From Candidatus Kaiserbacteria bacterium RIFCSPHIGHO2_02_FULL_49_16 (GTDB lineage Bacteria; Patescibacteriota; Minisyncoccia; Phycocordibacterales; UBA2100): a DNA stretch of 37,444 nucleotides. Location of the stretch: contig MFLD01000008.1 of NCBI GenBank assembly GCA_001781465.1, forward strand, positions 1 to 37,444. Direction: 5' to 3'. Shown in pieces: positions 18,078 to 26,480 of the stretch; the stretch's first letter is position 1; the number at the start of each line of letters is the position of its first letter. The notes beneath the pieces are model-generated. The model made no database searches, had not been told where the DNA came from, and saw only the letters and a list, made by a program, of their open reading frames with translations. A program made the position numbers and the translations under genes.

Positions 18078-18087
18078 ATTCATACAA

Positions 18088-19440
18088 TTAATTTTCCAAG
18101 AAATTATCATGCACCATGTTGGCCGCTCGCGCGACGTCTCCAGAGGGGATAACAAGACTAATGTTGATGTCTGAAGCCCCCATAGAGATCATACGCAAGG
18201 GTATTCTGTGTTTGCTGAACTGCGCGGATACGTCCATCATTATATCTTGCGCAGAAGCAATTCCTTCGCCAATTAACGAAATCATCCCGAAGCTGTCTTT
18301 GTGCACGCTAACTTTGGAGAATGTTTGAAGCTCTTTTATCGCGCCGTCGAGATGCCCAACATTATCCAGCGTAACCGAGACGCTTACCTCGGAGACAGAG
18401 ACCAAATCAATAGAAATTTGATGCCGTGCGAATATCTCGAACATGCGGGCTAGAAACCCGCGGGAAAAGAGCATGGTGTCCGAATATACGTTCACAAGCA
18501 CAACGCTTTTTTTGAATGCTATAGCTTTCAGTCCGATTCCGGTTGAACGCGGACTGACAAGGGTTCCCTGGGCATTGAGATTGAACGTATTCAATACTCG
18601 CACCGGAATATTTTTCTCAACGGCTGGCCTGATTGTCCGCGGATGAAGGACTTTTGCTCCGAACGCGGCCATTTCTGATGCCTCTCTGTACGAGATGTCT
18701 TCTATGATGCGCGCGTTTTTAACGACTCGCGGGTCAGCAGTAAATATTCCGTCCACATCCGTCCATATCTGAATTTCTTTTGCATCAAGGGAGCGCCCGA
18801 TAATTGATGCGGAATAATCGGAACCCCCGCGTCCCAGAGTTGTGATGCGCCCGTCTTTCGTGGATCCGAGGAATCCTGTTACAACAGGTATGATGTTGCT
18901 CCTAATAAGGGGATAAAGTATTTTCCGCGCGTTTTTTTCTGTTTTTCTCGGCTCGAATTCCGCCTGAATAAAATTATCATCAGTAGAGACAATTTCCGTT
19001 GAGATTACTTGCCTTGAATCAATTCCGTGAACGACAAGAGCATGCGATATGATGAAAGACGAAATAATTTCTCCGGCAGAGACGAGTTTGTCCATTGTCT
19101 CGTGGCTAAATCGGCCTTTTCGCGCGACTTTTTCCGTTATCGCGAGCTGAGCATCAACGTATGCCATCACTTCGGCCAAATCTTTCTCCGATGAGAAAAG
19201 ATCAGAGGCCAATTCTTGGTGCATTTTATGAAGTGCCAAGATACGCCTCCGAACCCCGCTTTTTTGACATTTGGCAAGTGCCAAAAGCCCTTCGGTTACG
19301 CCGCGAAGTGCTGAAACGACGACCACAGGCCTCGATTTACGGTATCGTTTCACTATCGCGACAATCGCGAGAACTGCTTCTTTTGTCGCGACGGACGTGC
19401 CGCCGAATTTTATGATTATTGTGCTTGGTGTTTGTTTCAT
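18088..19440 (-). CDS. lysC: Aspartate kinase
   Basis: IIIKFGGTSVATKEAV; TLGRGGSDYSASIIG; IWTDVDGIFTADPRVV; C-terminal ACT domains. Confidence 0.95.
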   Translation of the reverse strand: MKQTPSTIIIKFGGTSVATKEAVLAIVAIVKRYRKSRPVVVVSALRGVTEGLLALAKCQKSGVRRRILALHKMHQELASDLFSSEKDLAEVMAYVDAQLAITEKVARKGRFSHETMDKLVSAGEIISSFIISHALVVHGIDSRQVISTEIVSTDDNFIQAEFEPRKTEKNARKILYPLIRSNIIPVVTGFLGSTKDGRITTLGRGGSDYSASIIGRSLDAKEIQIWTDVDGIFTADPRVVKNARIIEDISYREASEMAAFGAKVLHPRTIRPAVEKNIPVRVLNTFNLNAQGTLVSPRSTGIGLKAIAFKKSVVLVNVYSDTMLFSRGFLARMFEIFARHQISIDLVSVSEVSVSVTLDNVGHLDGAIKELQTFSKVSVHKDSFGMISLIGEGIASAQDIMMDVSAQFSKHRIPLRMISMGASDINISLVIPSGDVARAANMVHDNFLEN

Positions 19441-19448
19441 ACATTAAT

Positions 19449-20552
19449 TTATCTTGCCCGCAGATATCCTTTGGCTTTTAGAAGTTCTGCGACGAGCACG
19501 GCTCCGCCTGCCGCTCCGCGTATCGTGTTGTGAGAGAGGGAAATAAATTTCCATCCCAAAATGGAATCCTCTCTCAGCCTGCCAATGCTTACTCCCATGC
19601 CGTGCCCTGTGTCGCGGTCTAATTTTGTCTGCGGCCTATTGTCTTCCTCGAAGTACGTTAGGAATCTTTTTGGCGCGGAAGGAAGCCCGAGTTTGTCGAT
19701 AGGGCTTTTGAAACTTTGCCATGCTTTCTGAATCGCGTCTCTCGTTGGTTTTGTTTTGAACGAGACAGCGACGGAAGCCATATGGCCGTCGGTGACTGGA
19801 ACTCTGATGCACGTGGCGGAGATTTTCGGGGTCGTAGCGAATTTGAATAAACCTTTTTCAATACGCGCCCATATTTTCATCGGCTCTTTTTCTGATTTTT
19901 CTTCCTCACCTTCAATGAAGGGGATAACATTTTCCACGATTTCCGGCATGGTTTCAAAGGTTTTGCCTGCTCCGGAGATTGCTTGGAGCGTTGAAACTAC
20001 GACTTTTTGCGGTTCAAATTTCTTGAGCGCGTTGAGTGCAGGAATGTATGATTGTATCGAGCAGTTCGGTTTAACGACGATGAAGCCGGTTTTCCATCCG
20101 CGTCTTTTTTGCTGAATTGGAATCATGGCGAGATGGTCTGGATTTATTTCCGGCATAATCATCGGGACATCCTTGGTCCATCGGTGGGCAGAGTTGTTGG
20201 AAACTACCGGGACACCGCGCGACGCGTATAGCTCCTCAAGATATTGAATCGCGTGTTTATCCATGTCCATCGCGCTGAATACAAAATCCACGCGGCTTTT
20301 TATTTTCTCCACATCATCCTCAACCGAATAGACGAGCAAGTCGCGTACGCTTGAAGGAATAGGGGTAGGGAATTGCCAGCGGCCTTCAACCGCGCCACCG
20401 TAGGTTTTACCGGCGGAGTTTCGGGAAGCCGCGACAGCGCGCACTTCGAACCACGGGTGGTTTTCGAGAAGCGATACGAATCTCTGGCCAACCATGCCGG
20501 TGGCGCCAAGAATACCGACTGAAAGTTTTTGAGTGGATTTCGTTTTAGCCAT
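19449..20552 (-). CDS. asd: Aspartate-semialdehyde dehydrogenase (archaeal-like type)
   Basis: VGILGATGMVGQRFVSLLENHPWFEV; VKPNCSIQSYIPAL; RVPVTDGHMASVAVSF. Confidence 0.92.
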   Translation of the reverse strand: MAKTKSTQKLSVGILGATGMVGQRFVSLLENHPWFEVRAVAASRNSAGKTYGGAVEGRWQFPTPIPSSVRDLLVYSVEDDVEKIKSRVDFVFSAMDMDKHAIQYLEELYASRGVPVVSNNSAHRWTKDVPMIMPEINPDHLAMIPIQQKRRGWKTGFIVVKPNCSIQSYIPALNALKKFEPQKVVVSTLQAISGAGKTFETMPEIVENVIPFIEGEEEKSEKEPMKIWARIEKGLFKFATTPKISATCIRVPVTDGHMASVAVSFKTKPTRDAIQKAWQSFKSPIDKLGLPSAPKRFLTYFEEDNRPQTKLDRDTGHGMGVSIGRLREDSILGWKFISLSHNTIRGAAGGAVLVAELLKAKGYLRAR

Positions 20553-20648
20553 AGATTAATCGATTATATTAATTGAAAGTCAATAATGCGCCATGTGCCG
20601 TATTCTAACAAGTTTTTAAGAGATATTGACAGGATTATACCATTTTGT

Positions 20649-20788
20649 TAGGATTATAACAATACGTGTCCCGTTAGAGGCCGCGGAAGACAAGTTTTCT
20701 TTATGTTGCATTTGTTTCGCGTATCGTTTAAGTCGATTATCAGCAATCTATCTAGGTCGGGAAGCTTTGCTTCCTGCCTCTAACGGGA
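20649..20788 (+). promoter_or_regulatory. Leader element of the ACT-domain gene (candidate cis-regulatory RNA, copy B)
   Basis: TCCCGTTAGAGGC (20669-20681) perfectly complementary to GCCTCTAACGGGA (20776-20788); inner hairpin GGAAGCtttGCTTCC (20760-20774); TTGACA at 20626. Confidence 0.65.
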
Positions 20789-21438
20789 TGAGGACTGTAA
20801 GCCAAGTGGTTGAAGGAATAATACACCGTTCCCCCTTTGTTGCGGAAGCAATGGCGGAGGGGCTGGCCAACAACGCGCGAATTGCCCGAAGAATAAAACC
20901 CGAAGTAGAGAAAATATTGCTTGAAGAGGTATCCGAGGGCTCTATCGCGATGGCCCTGCATCGGATTTCGAAGAATTACAAAGACATTCCATATGGAACG
21001 CGATTTTTGAAACAGATGAGTGACATCACAGTACGCTCCAATTTAGTGCAATTCGTTTTTCCGAACTCGGCCGACCTATCAATAGTATTGGGGAAAGTGT
21101 CGCGCATCGCGAAAAATAAAAGAGGCGTGTTCCTGAATTTCTCTCGCGGATTGTATGAATCGCTTCTCGTCGTGAGCCACGAGATAGAAGAAGAAGTTGT
21201 TGTGTCATTCGAAAATCAGAAATATCTTAAACGCATCGGCGGACTATCGGCTATCACGATGCGTTTGCCGGAGCAAAGTTTGAATGTGCCAGGGCTGTAT
21301 TACCCGATATTAAAGGCAATAGCGGAAGACGGTATAAGTCTTGTTGAAGTAATGTCCATCGGGACAGAATTCAGCACCATATTTGCCGACAAAGATATAG
21401 ACCGCGCGTTCTCCGCCATTAAAAGAATCACGTCCTGA
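20788..21438 (+). CDS. ACT-domain protein (aspartokinase-like ligand-binding domain), putative amino-acid sensor
   Basis: C-terminus LKAIAEDGISLVEVMSIGTEFSTIFADKDIDRAFSAIKRI resembles aspartokinase ACT; divergent from asd-lysC-dap; ATG 20788 preferred. Confidence 0.6.
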   Translation: MRTVSQVVEGIIHRSPFVAEAMAEGLANNARIARRIKPEVEKILLEEVSEGSIAMALHRISKNYKDIPYGTRFLKQMSDITVRSNLVQFVFPNSADLSIVLGKVSRIAKNKRGVFLNFSRGLYESLLVVSHEIEEEVVVSFENQKYLKRIGGLSAITMRLPEQSLNVPGLYYPILKAIAEDGISLVEVMSIGTEFSTIFADKDIDRAFSAIKRITS

Positions 21439-21449
21439 TTGCATTAATA

Positions 21450-21489
21450 CAAATACTTATAAAGCCCGACCGGGCTTTATAAGTATTTG
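21450..21489. repeat. Near-perfect 40-bp palindrome/hairpin (19-bp arms, central AC)
   Basis: CAAATACTTATAAAGCCCG-AC-CGGGCTTTATAAGTATTTG. Confidence 0.9.
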
Positions 21490-21604
21490 GGAGTCCAAAA
21501 AGAAAAAGTTGCGTAATTGATATCGAGCACTACTTTCTACTAACTACTTATTACTGACTACCCATCAGCTCGACCATGTCCTATCTTTAGCGCATAATCA
21601 GCAC

Positions 21605-22228
21605 ATGAGTAAGGGTAAATTCATCGTCATTGACGGCATCGGCGGTTGCGGAAAGACGACGCACGCGAAACTCTTGCGCGCGCGAATGGAGAAGGATACT
21701 GTGCTTACGCATGAGCCTGGCGGAACTCCAATCGCGGAGAAAATACGGAAACTGCTTTTGCACGGCCTCATTCCTACTGCCGATGTTGCGACCGAGTTTT
21801 TTCTTTTTTGGACCGCGCGAGCGGAGCATATGCGCGAGAAAATCATACCGGCATTGCGCGCGGGAAGAAATGTTATCTCCGACAGGTTTGATTCCTCAAC
21901 GTTTGCATTTCAGATATTCGGCGAGAAGCATCCAGAGCTTACGAAACTATTTTGGGAAGCGCGAAAAGTTGTTTTAGGAAGTTACAAGCCGTATGCATAT
22001 ATCATTCTCGATATTCCGGTTTTGGCGGCGGAGAAACGCCGCGCGGGGCGAAAACCCACAAAGGACCGTTTTGATGAAAAAAGTCGCGCATATCAGGGGC
22101 GCGTGCGAATTGGTTTCAAGGAATTTGCCAAGGCAATCGGACAGCGTGCGCATGTTGTGGATGCGAATAGTACGGCGAGAGAGGTTGATAAGAACATCTG
22201 GGCCATTGTGAGGAATGTATTGCACTAG
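21605..22228 (+). CDS. tmk: Thymidylate kinase
   Basis: GKFIVIDGIGGCGKTTHAKLL; TLTHEPGGTPIAEKIR-like; VISDRFDSSTFAFQ. Confidence 0.92.
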   Translation: MSKGKFIVIDGIGGCGKTTHAKLLRARMEKDTVLTHEPGGTPIAEKIRKLLLHGLIPTADVATEFFLFWTARAEHMREKIIPALRAGRNVISDRFDSSTFAFQIFGEKHPELTKLFWEARKVVLGSYKPYAYIILDIPVLAAEKRRAGRKPTKDRFDEKSRAYQGRVRIGFKEFAKAIGQRAHVVDANSTAREVDKNIWAIVRNVLH

Positions 22229-22248
22229 CGCTCTGGTACAATTCCCAA

Positions 22249-23937
22249 ATGCCAGTTGCCGAAACAATACGACAAGCGCTTGCGCGCTCTTTGGATGAAG
22301 CGGGAATTAAGATTTCCGCAGAGGAGGTTTTGCTTGCTAGGCCGAAAGAGCTTTCGCATGGTGATTACGCGACCGGCGTTGCTTTGCAATATGCCAAGCA
22401 GGTTGGTATGCCGCCCGTAAAACTCGCGGAGAAAATCGTTGCTGGGCTTGGGGAATTGAACGGTGTTAAAAGTGTGGAGGTTGTCGCGCCGGGTTTTATA
22501 AATTTCCGTCTCACGCCGGACGCAATCAATACCGTCTTGGGAGAAGCATCTGCGAATGAGGAAGCGTGGGGGAAAAATAATTCGCAGAAGGGTTCGCGCG
22601 TGATGGTGGAATACACCGACCCGAATCCTTTTAAAGAATTTCACATCGGCCACCTGATGAGCAACGCAATCGGCGAGTCAATTTCTCGCCTTGTAGAGTA
22701 TTCCGGCGCGGAAGTGAAGCGGGCGAATTATCAGGGCGATGTGGGCCCGCATGTCGCGAAAGCGATATGGAACATGCGTGAAAATGAAATAGCCCAAGGA
22801 ATGTTCATCCACACCATAGGGTCTACTGCAACCTCGTATGTATTAGGAGCAGCGAGATACGAAGAAAATCCTGAAGTAAAAAAAGAAATTGATGAAATAA
22901 ATAGGAAGATTTATACGAAAGAAGACCCTGCAATTAATAGACTATACGATATCGGACGCAAGCAATCACTGGAACATTTTGAAGGGATATATAAGACTCT
23001 AGACACGAAGTTCGACCACTCTTTTTTCGAGAGCGAGACGGCTCCGTTCGGCAAGAAAGTAGTTGAAGAACATCCTGAAATATTTGAGAAAAGCGACGGC
23101 GCGATTGTTTACAAGGGAGACGAGAAAAAAGGATTGCACACACGCGTGTTCATCAATTCCAAAGGGCTTCCAACATACGAGGCAAAAGAGCTCGGTCTCG
23201 CAAAGATAAAATACGAAATCTATCCTTACGACAAGTCGATTGTTATCACCGGGAATGAAGTCAACGAATACTTCAGAGTTTTACTGGATGCAATGTCAAA
23301 AGTTTATCCCGAACTTGCCTCAAAAACTGTTCATATTTCGCACGGCATGATGCGATTAACTACCGGCAAAATGTCGTCGCACACGGGCGATGTGATAACT
23401 GGCGAGTCGCTCATAGAGGAACTCAAAGAACGCGCCACTGCACGAGCCAAAGAAAGCCGTGCTGATGACGCGGACAAACTCGCCGAGCAAATTGCGGTTT
23501 CTGCGGTGAAGTATCAGATATTGAGGCAGGCATCGGGCAAGGACATCATTTTTGACCGCGAGCGAGCGCTGTCCCTTGAAGGCGATTCGGGACCGTATCT
23601 TCAATACGCGCACGCGCGAGCGCATGCCGTTGTTGAAAAGGCGAATTCTCAAGGTGTCACCTTAAAGATCTTTGGAAATTCGGAACCAAATGATGTGTCA
23701 CGCCTAGTTACCCGTTTCTCGGAGGTCGTCTTGTATGCAACGAACGAACTTGAGCCGCATCTTCTCGTCAATTACCTAATCGGGCTAGCGGGAGCGTTTA
23801 ATAGTTGGTACGCGCAAGTGCATATTTTGGATGGGACAAAAGAAGCACCGCATAAAGTCGCGATAGTGAACGCAGTCCGCGCCACGCTAAAGAACGGCCT
23901 ATGTCTATTGGGCATCTCCGCTCCGGAGAAGATGTAA
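22249..23937 (+). CDS. argS: Arginyl-tRNA synthetase
   Basis: VEYTDPNPFKEFHIGHLMSNAIGESISRL; GMMRLTTGKMSSHTGDVI. Confidence 0.95.
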   Translation: MPVAETIRQALARSLDEAGIKISAEEVLLARPKELSHGDYATGVALQYAKQVGMPPVKLAEKIVAGLGELNGVKSVEVVAPGFINFRLTPDAINTVLGEASANEEAWGKNNSQKGSRVMVEYTDPNPFKEFHIGHLMSNAIGESISRLVEYSGAEVKRANYQGDVGPHVAKAIWNMRENEIAQGMFIHTIGSTATSYVLGAARYEENPEVKKEIDEINRKIYTKEDPAINRLYDIGRKQSLEHFEGIYKTLDTKFDHSFFESETAPFGKKVVEEHPEIFEKSDGAIVYKGDEKKGLHTRVFINSKGLPTYEAKELGLAKIKYEIYPYDKSIVITGNEVNEYFRVLLDAMSKVYPELASKTVHISHGMMRLTTGKMSSHTGDVITGESLIEELKERATARAKESRADDADKLAEQIAVSAVKYQILRQASGKDIIFDRERALSLEGDSGPYLQYAHARAHAVVEKANSQGVTLKIFGNSEPNDVSRLVTRFSEVVLYATNELEPHLLVNYLIGLAGAFNSWYAQVHILDGTKEAPHKVAIVNAVRATLKNGLCLLGISAPEKM

Positions 23938-23949
23938 CCGAATAGTCTT

Positions 23950-25863
23950 ATGGAAAAACACTTTCTTCAAAACTATGATGTTCACCGTAAACCAGAGGCT
24001 ATAAAGGCTGTAAAGAAAAAGGAGCGTTTGGCAGGAGAACAAAACCTTGTAAGAGACTACGATGAACGCATCACTGCATATATAGAAAGGCTAGGTAAGA
24101 TTTTTCTAGATCCAGGAAGAAAGGATAAAGAAAAGAACGAAAAGACAAGAAGAAGAAATCTCGAAATTCTCAAACCGACTATTTACAAAAATACGTTAGT
24201 CAAAAAAGAAGATTTCCCCGAAAGTTATTTTGAGCATCAAAAGTTAGAATTTAAAAATAGGGGGATGGGTGATGTTAAATTCAGCGCGCAAGACAAACAG
24301 CAAGAAATCGCCCGCGTACAAGAAGCCCAGAAAAAAAGTCTTGATGTCTGGATAGACCATCTCTCAAGCGATGACAGTCATTATCCCGACGACATTAAAT
24401 ATTTCGCTGTGCAGGGCATTTTGAGAACCGGAAGTTTTGACAAAGATAACTATCGCTTCAGCAAAAGAACTGAAGCTACCACTGCCCCTTTTTATCAAAT
24501 AGACCACGAAGTTTTGTCTATGGTTATGGGAGCTTTGGAAGCAGTCCATTATCACGGGGACACAACTCACTATCATCGGGAACTGCTTGACCTTATTGAG
24601 CAGAACAAAGACTTCGGCAGTATGTACGCCGAGGCTATGCGACATTTGGATAAAGAATCGGGCAAAGACAAAGCGCTTGAAATCACCGACGGAAAATGGC
24701 GCGTTTTCAAGCAAGGAAGCGACCCGCAGGAACTCGTCAATGCTTTTGCGGGCAAGCGCGCATATCTTTGTCTCGGAAACATCGGAGACGCGAGCGGATA
24801 TCTTTCACGCGGCGATGTGCAGGTATATTTTTCCAACAACCGCGCGGGTGTTCCAGTGTGGCCGCGTGTGGCGATTGCTGTCGAACCCGATAGTGGAGCA
24901 TATGAAATGCGAGGGACGTATAACGCCAACGAAGATATTGATCCGGAAATCTCCCAAACAGATATTATCAAAAACAGACTTGTTACTGTGCCCAACGGTC
25001 AGTCGTTTGCGAAAAAAGACGCTGATATGAAACTAGTAACAAAACTTTACCAAAAATGCTTTAAGGTAGACAAGAATACGAAAGAAAAAACATATCTCAA
25101 CCCAACACTTACAAAAGAAGAATTACAATTCCTCTACGAAATCAATGCGCTGATTGAAGGTTTCGGATACGAAAGTCGTGATCCGCGCATCGCGGAGCTC
25201 CGCGATGCGCGGGACACGAATGCAGATTTATCGATACTTTTTGATTGTGCGCCAGAAAATATTGCACGCGCTGTTTCTGAGATTTCTGAACATACTAAAG
25301 CATACATTGGGACACTTGAGCCTGGTATTTTTGATGCGTTACCCGTGACAGTTGAGCATATCTACACGAAGTTTCCCAAAGAACGAGTTAAGTTTCGGCA
25401 TATAGAACTCGGCACAGGAATTACAGATGGCCCCACATTCCAAAAAGCCATTGAAGCACAGGGAATGAAGATATATCGCCCTGGGGCAGAAATGCTTAAA
25501 AATCCAGATTTCAAAGTCGTTGGCGAGCGCGTGAATGCGGAACTTGTTGAAGTTTCAGTGCGTTCGCTTGGTTTTGAAACGGCAACGCGATACGACAACA
25601 TATGTGAGCGAGCTAAAGAACTCGGACTTGCCGTTTGTCCGGCTGAAGTCGGTCCACAGCTTCGTCTTCAATACAAAGACCAGCCCTTAGATGAATACTT
25701 AATTGTTGCGATGAATGCCATTAACGACTCGGGCGGCCGCCCGGGTGTCTTCAGCATGGGTGCGGAGGGCGACGGGCTGTGGTTGGGCGCGGCCTACGGG
25801 CGTCCCGGCGACGAGTGGGCTCCCGAGGATCGCTTCGTGTTCCTCCGTCCCCGCAAGAATTAG
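23950..25863 (+). CDS. 637-aa protein with C-terminal variable-region-like cassette (candidate DGR target)
   Basis: C-terminus NDSGGRPGVFSMGAEGDGLWLGAAYGRPGDEWAPEDRFVFLRPRKN paralogous to the cassette at 26259; no evident signal peptide. Confidence 0.7.
   Translation: MEKHFLQNYDVHRKPEAIKAVKKKERLAGEQNLVRDYDERITAYIERLGKIFLDPGRKDKEKNEKTRRRNLEILKPTIYKNTLVKKEDFPESYFEHQKLEFKNRGMGDVKFSAQDKQQEIARVQEAQKKSLDVWIDHLSSDDSHYPDDIKYFAVQGILRTGSFDKDNYRFSKRTEATTAPFYQIDHEVLSMVMGALEAVHYHGDTTHYHRELLDLIEQNKDFGSMYAEAMRHLDKESGKDKALEITDGKWRVFKQGSDPQELVNAFAGKRAYLCLGNIGDASGYLSRGDVQVYFSNNRAGVPVWPRVAIAVEPDSGAYEMRGTYNANEDIDPEISQTDIIKNRLVTVPNGQSFAKKDADMKLVTKLYQKCFKVDKNTKEKTYLNPTLTKEELQFLYEINALIEGFGYESRDPRIAELRDARDTNADLSILFDCAPENIARAVSEISEHTKAYIGTLEPGIFDALPVTVEHIYTKFPKERVKFRHIELGTGITDGPTFQKAIEAQGMKIYRPGAEMLKNPDFKVVGERVNAELVEVSVRSLGFETATRYDNICERAKELGLAVCPAEVGPQLRLQYKDQPLDEYLIVAMNAINDSGGRPGVFSMGAEGDGLWLGAAYGRPGDEWAPEDRFVFLRPRKN
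25183..25212. repeat. Perfect 30-bp palindrome inside CDS
   Basis: CCGCGCATCGCGGAGCTCCGCGATGCGCGG. Confidence 0.95.
25722..25856 (+). repeat. Variable-region-like cassette VR1
   Basis: 135 bp aligned gap-free to 26259-26393; identical 26-nt 3' end CGCTTCGTGTTCCTCCGTCCCCGCAA. Confidence 0.7.
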
Positions 25864-25929
25864 CCCTTTGAACTTAGGACACTTGGGACTTTTGCATTTT
25901 GCACTTTGGACCTTTGTCCTTTGAATTTT

Positions 25930-26071
25930 CTGCTATTATTTACAGCAGTCGGTGAATAGTCACCGGAGACCACGGTTTCCGGCTACCGACTAAGTATCCG
26001 TACACTGAGAGCGTGAGCGGTTAACCCAAGTAGGTCATTTTGCTAAATGAGGCTTCTCACGGAGGGTGTAC
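25930..26071 (+). ncRNA. Putative structured non-coding RNA or leader between the cassettes
   Basis: Hairpins CTGCT/AGCAG, GGTGA-atag-TCACC, nested GTACAC(CGTGAG(TCATTT-tgct-AAATGA)CTCACG)GTGTAC; no convincing ORF. Confidence 0.45.
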
Positions 26072-26127
26072 GCCGTCTACAGGTGCATATAAGTACCCAT
26101 AGGCAAAACTCAAAAAGTTGGTGATAC

Positions 26128-26469
26128 TTGGTGCGGAGTGCTGGCGGATTAGAACCTCTTGTGGTTCGATATCCCAAATACTTGGCAACACCAGTCATAC
26201 AGCCTTGCGATCGGCACGAGGCCTTCGAGAGGTGGAGATACGGATGGCACTTCGCATATAACGACTCGGACGGCAACCCTCATGTGTTCAACGTGAATCG
26301 GAACGACGACGGGCTGTGGTTGAACGCGAACAACGGGAAGCCCGTCCACGAGTGGTCTCCCGAGTACCGCTTCGTGTTCCTCCGTCCCCGCAAATCTCAC
26401 CACATACTTTGCGCCAGACCGCCCTTCACAGGCGGTTTTGCGTTTCCTTTTTCATCCGGTAGAAGCTAG
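26128..26469 (+). CDS. Small protein carrying second variable-region-like cassette
   Basis: FERWRYGWHFAYNDSDGNPHVFNVNRNDDGLWLNANNGKPVHEWSPEYRFVFLRPRK; start uncertain (TTG/GTG after in-frame TGA). Confidence 0.5.
   Translation: MVRSAGGLEPLVVRYPKYLATPVIQPCDRHEAFERWRYGWHFAYNDSDGNPHVFNVNRNDDGLWLNANNGKPVHEWSPEYRFVFLRPRKSHHILCARPPFTGGFAFPFSSGRS
26259..26393 (+). repeat. Variable-region-like cassette VR2
   Basis: Gap-free paralogue of 25722-25856; Asn/Asp-rich codons. Confidence 0.7.
26417..26439 (+). terminator. Rho-independent terminator-like hairpin before ileS
   Basis: ccgcccttcacaggcgg followed by tttt. Confidence 0.6.
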
Positions 26470-26480
26470 AATGAACGATT

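Noticed and set aside
23651-23673. AAGGTGTCACCTT / AAAGATCTTT palindromes in argS as another copy of the ileS insert
   Set aside because: The similarity (aattcNcaaggt..accttaa) is suggestive but short, and the protein alignment does not clearly show an insertion.
26119-26195. tRNA-like segment (ggttcgat T-loop resemblance)
   Set aside because: No consistent acceptor, D and anticodon arms could be drawn.
26259-26393. Second cassette as the DGR template repeat (TR) of the first
   Set aside because: Many differences occur where this copy has C, G or T rather than A, so it cannot be the direct adenine-mutagenised template of VR1. It is better explained as a second VR.
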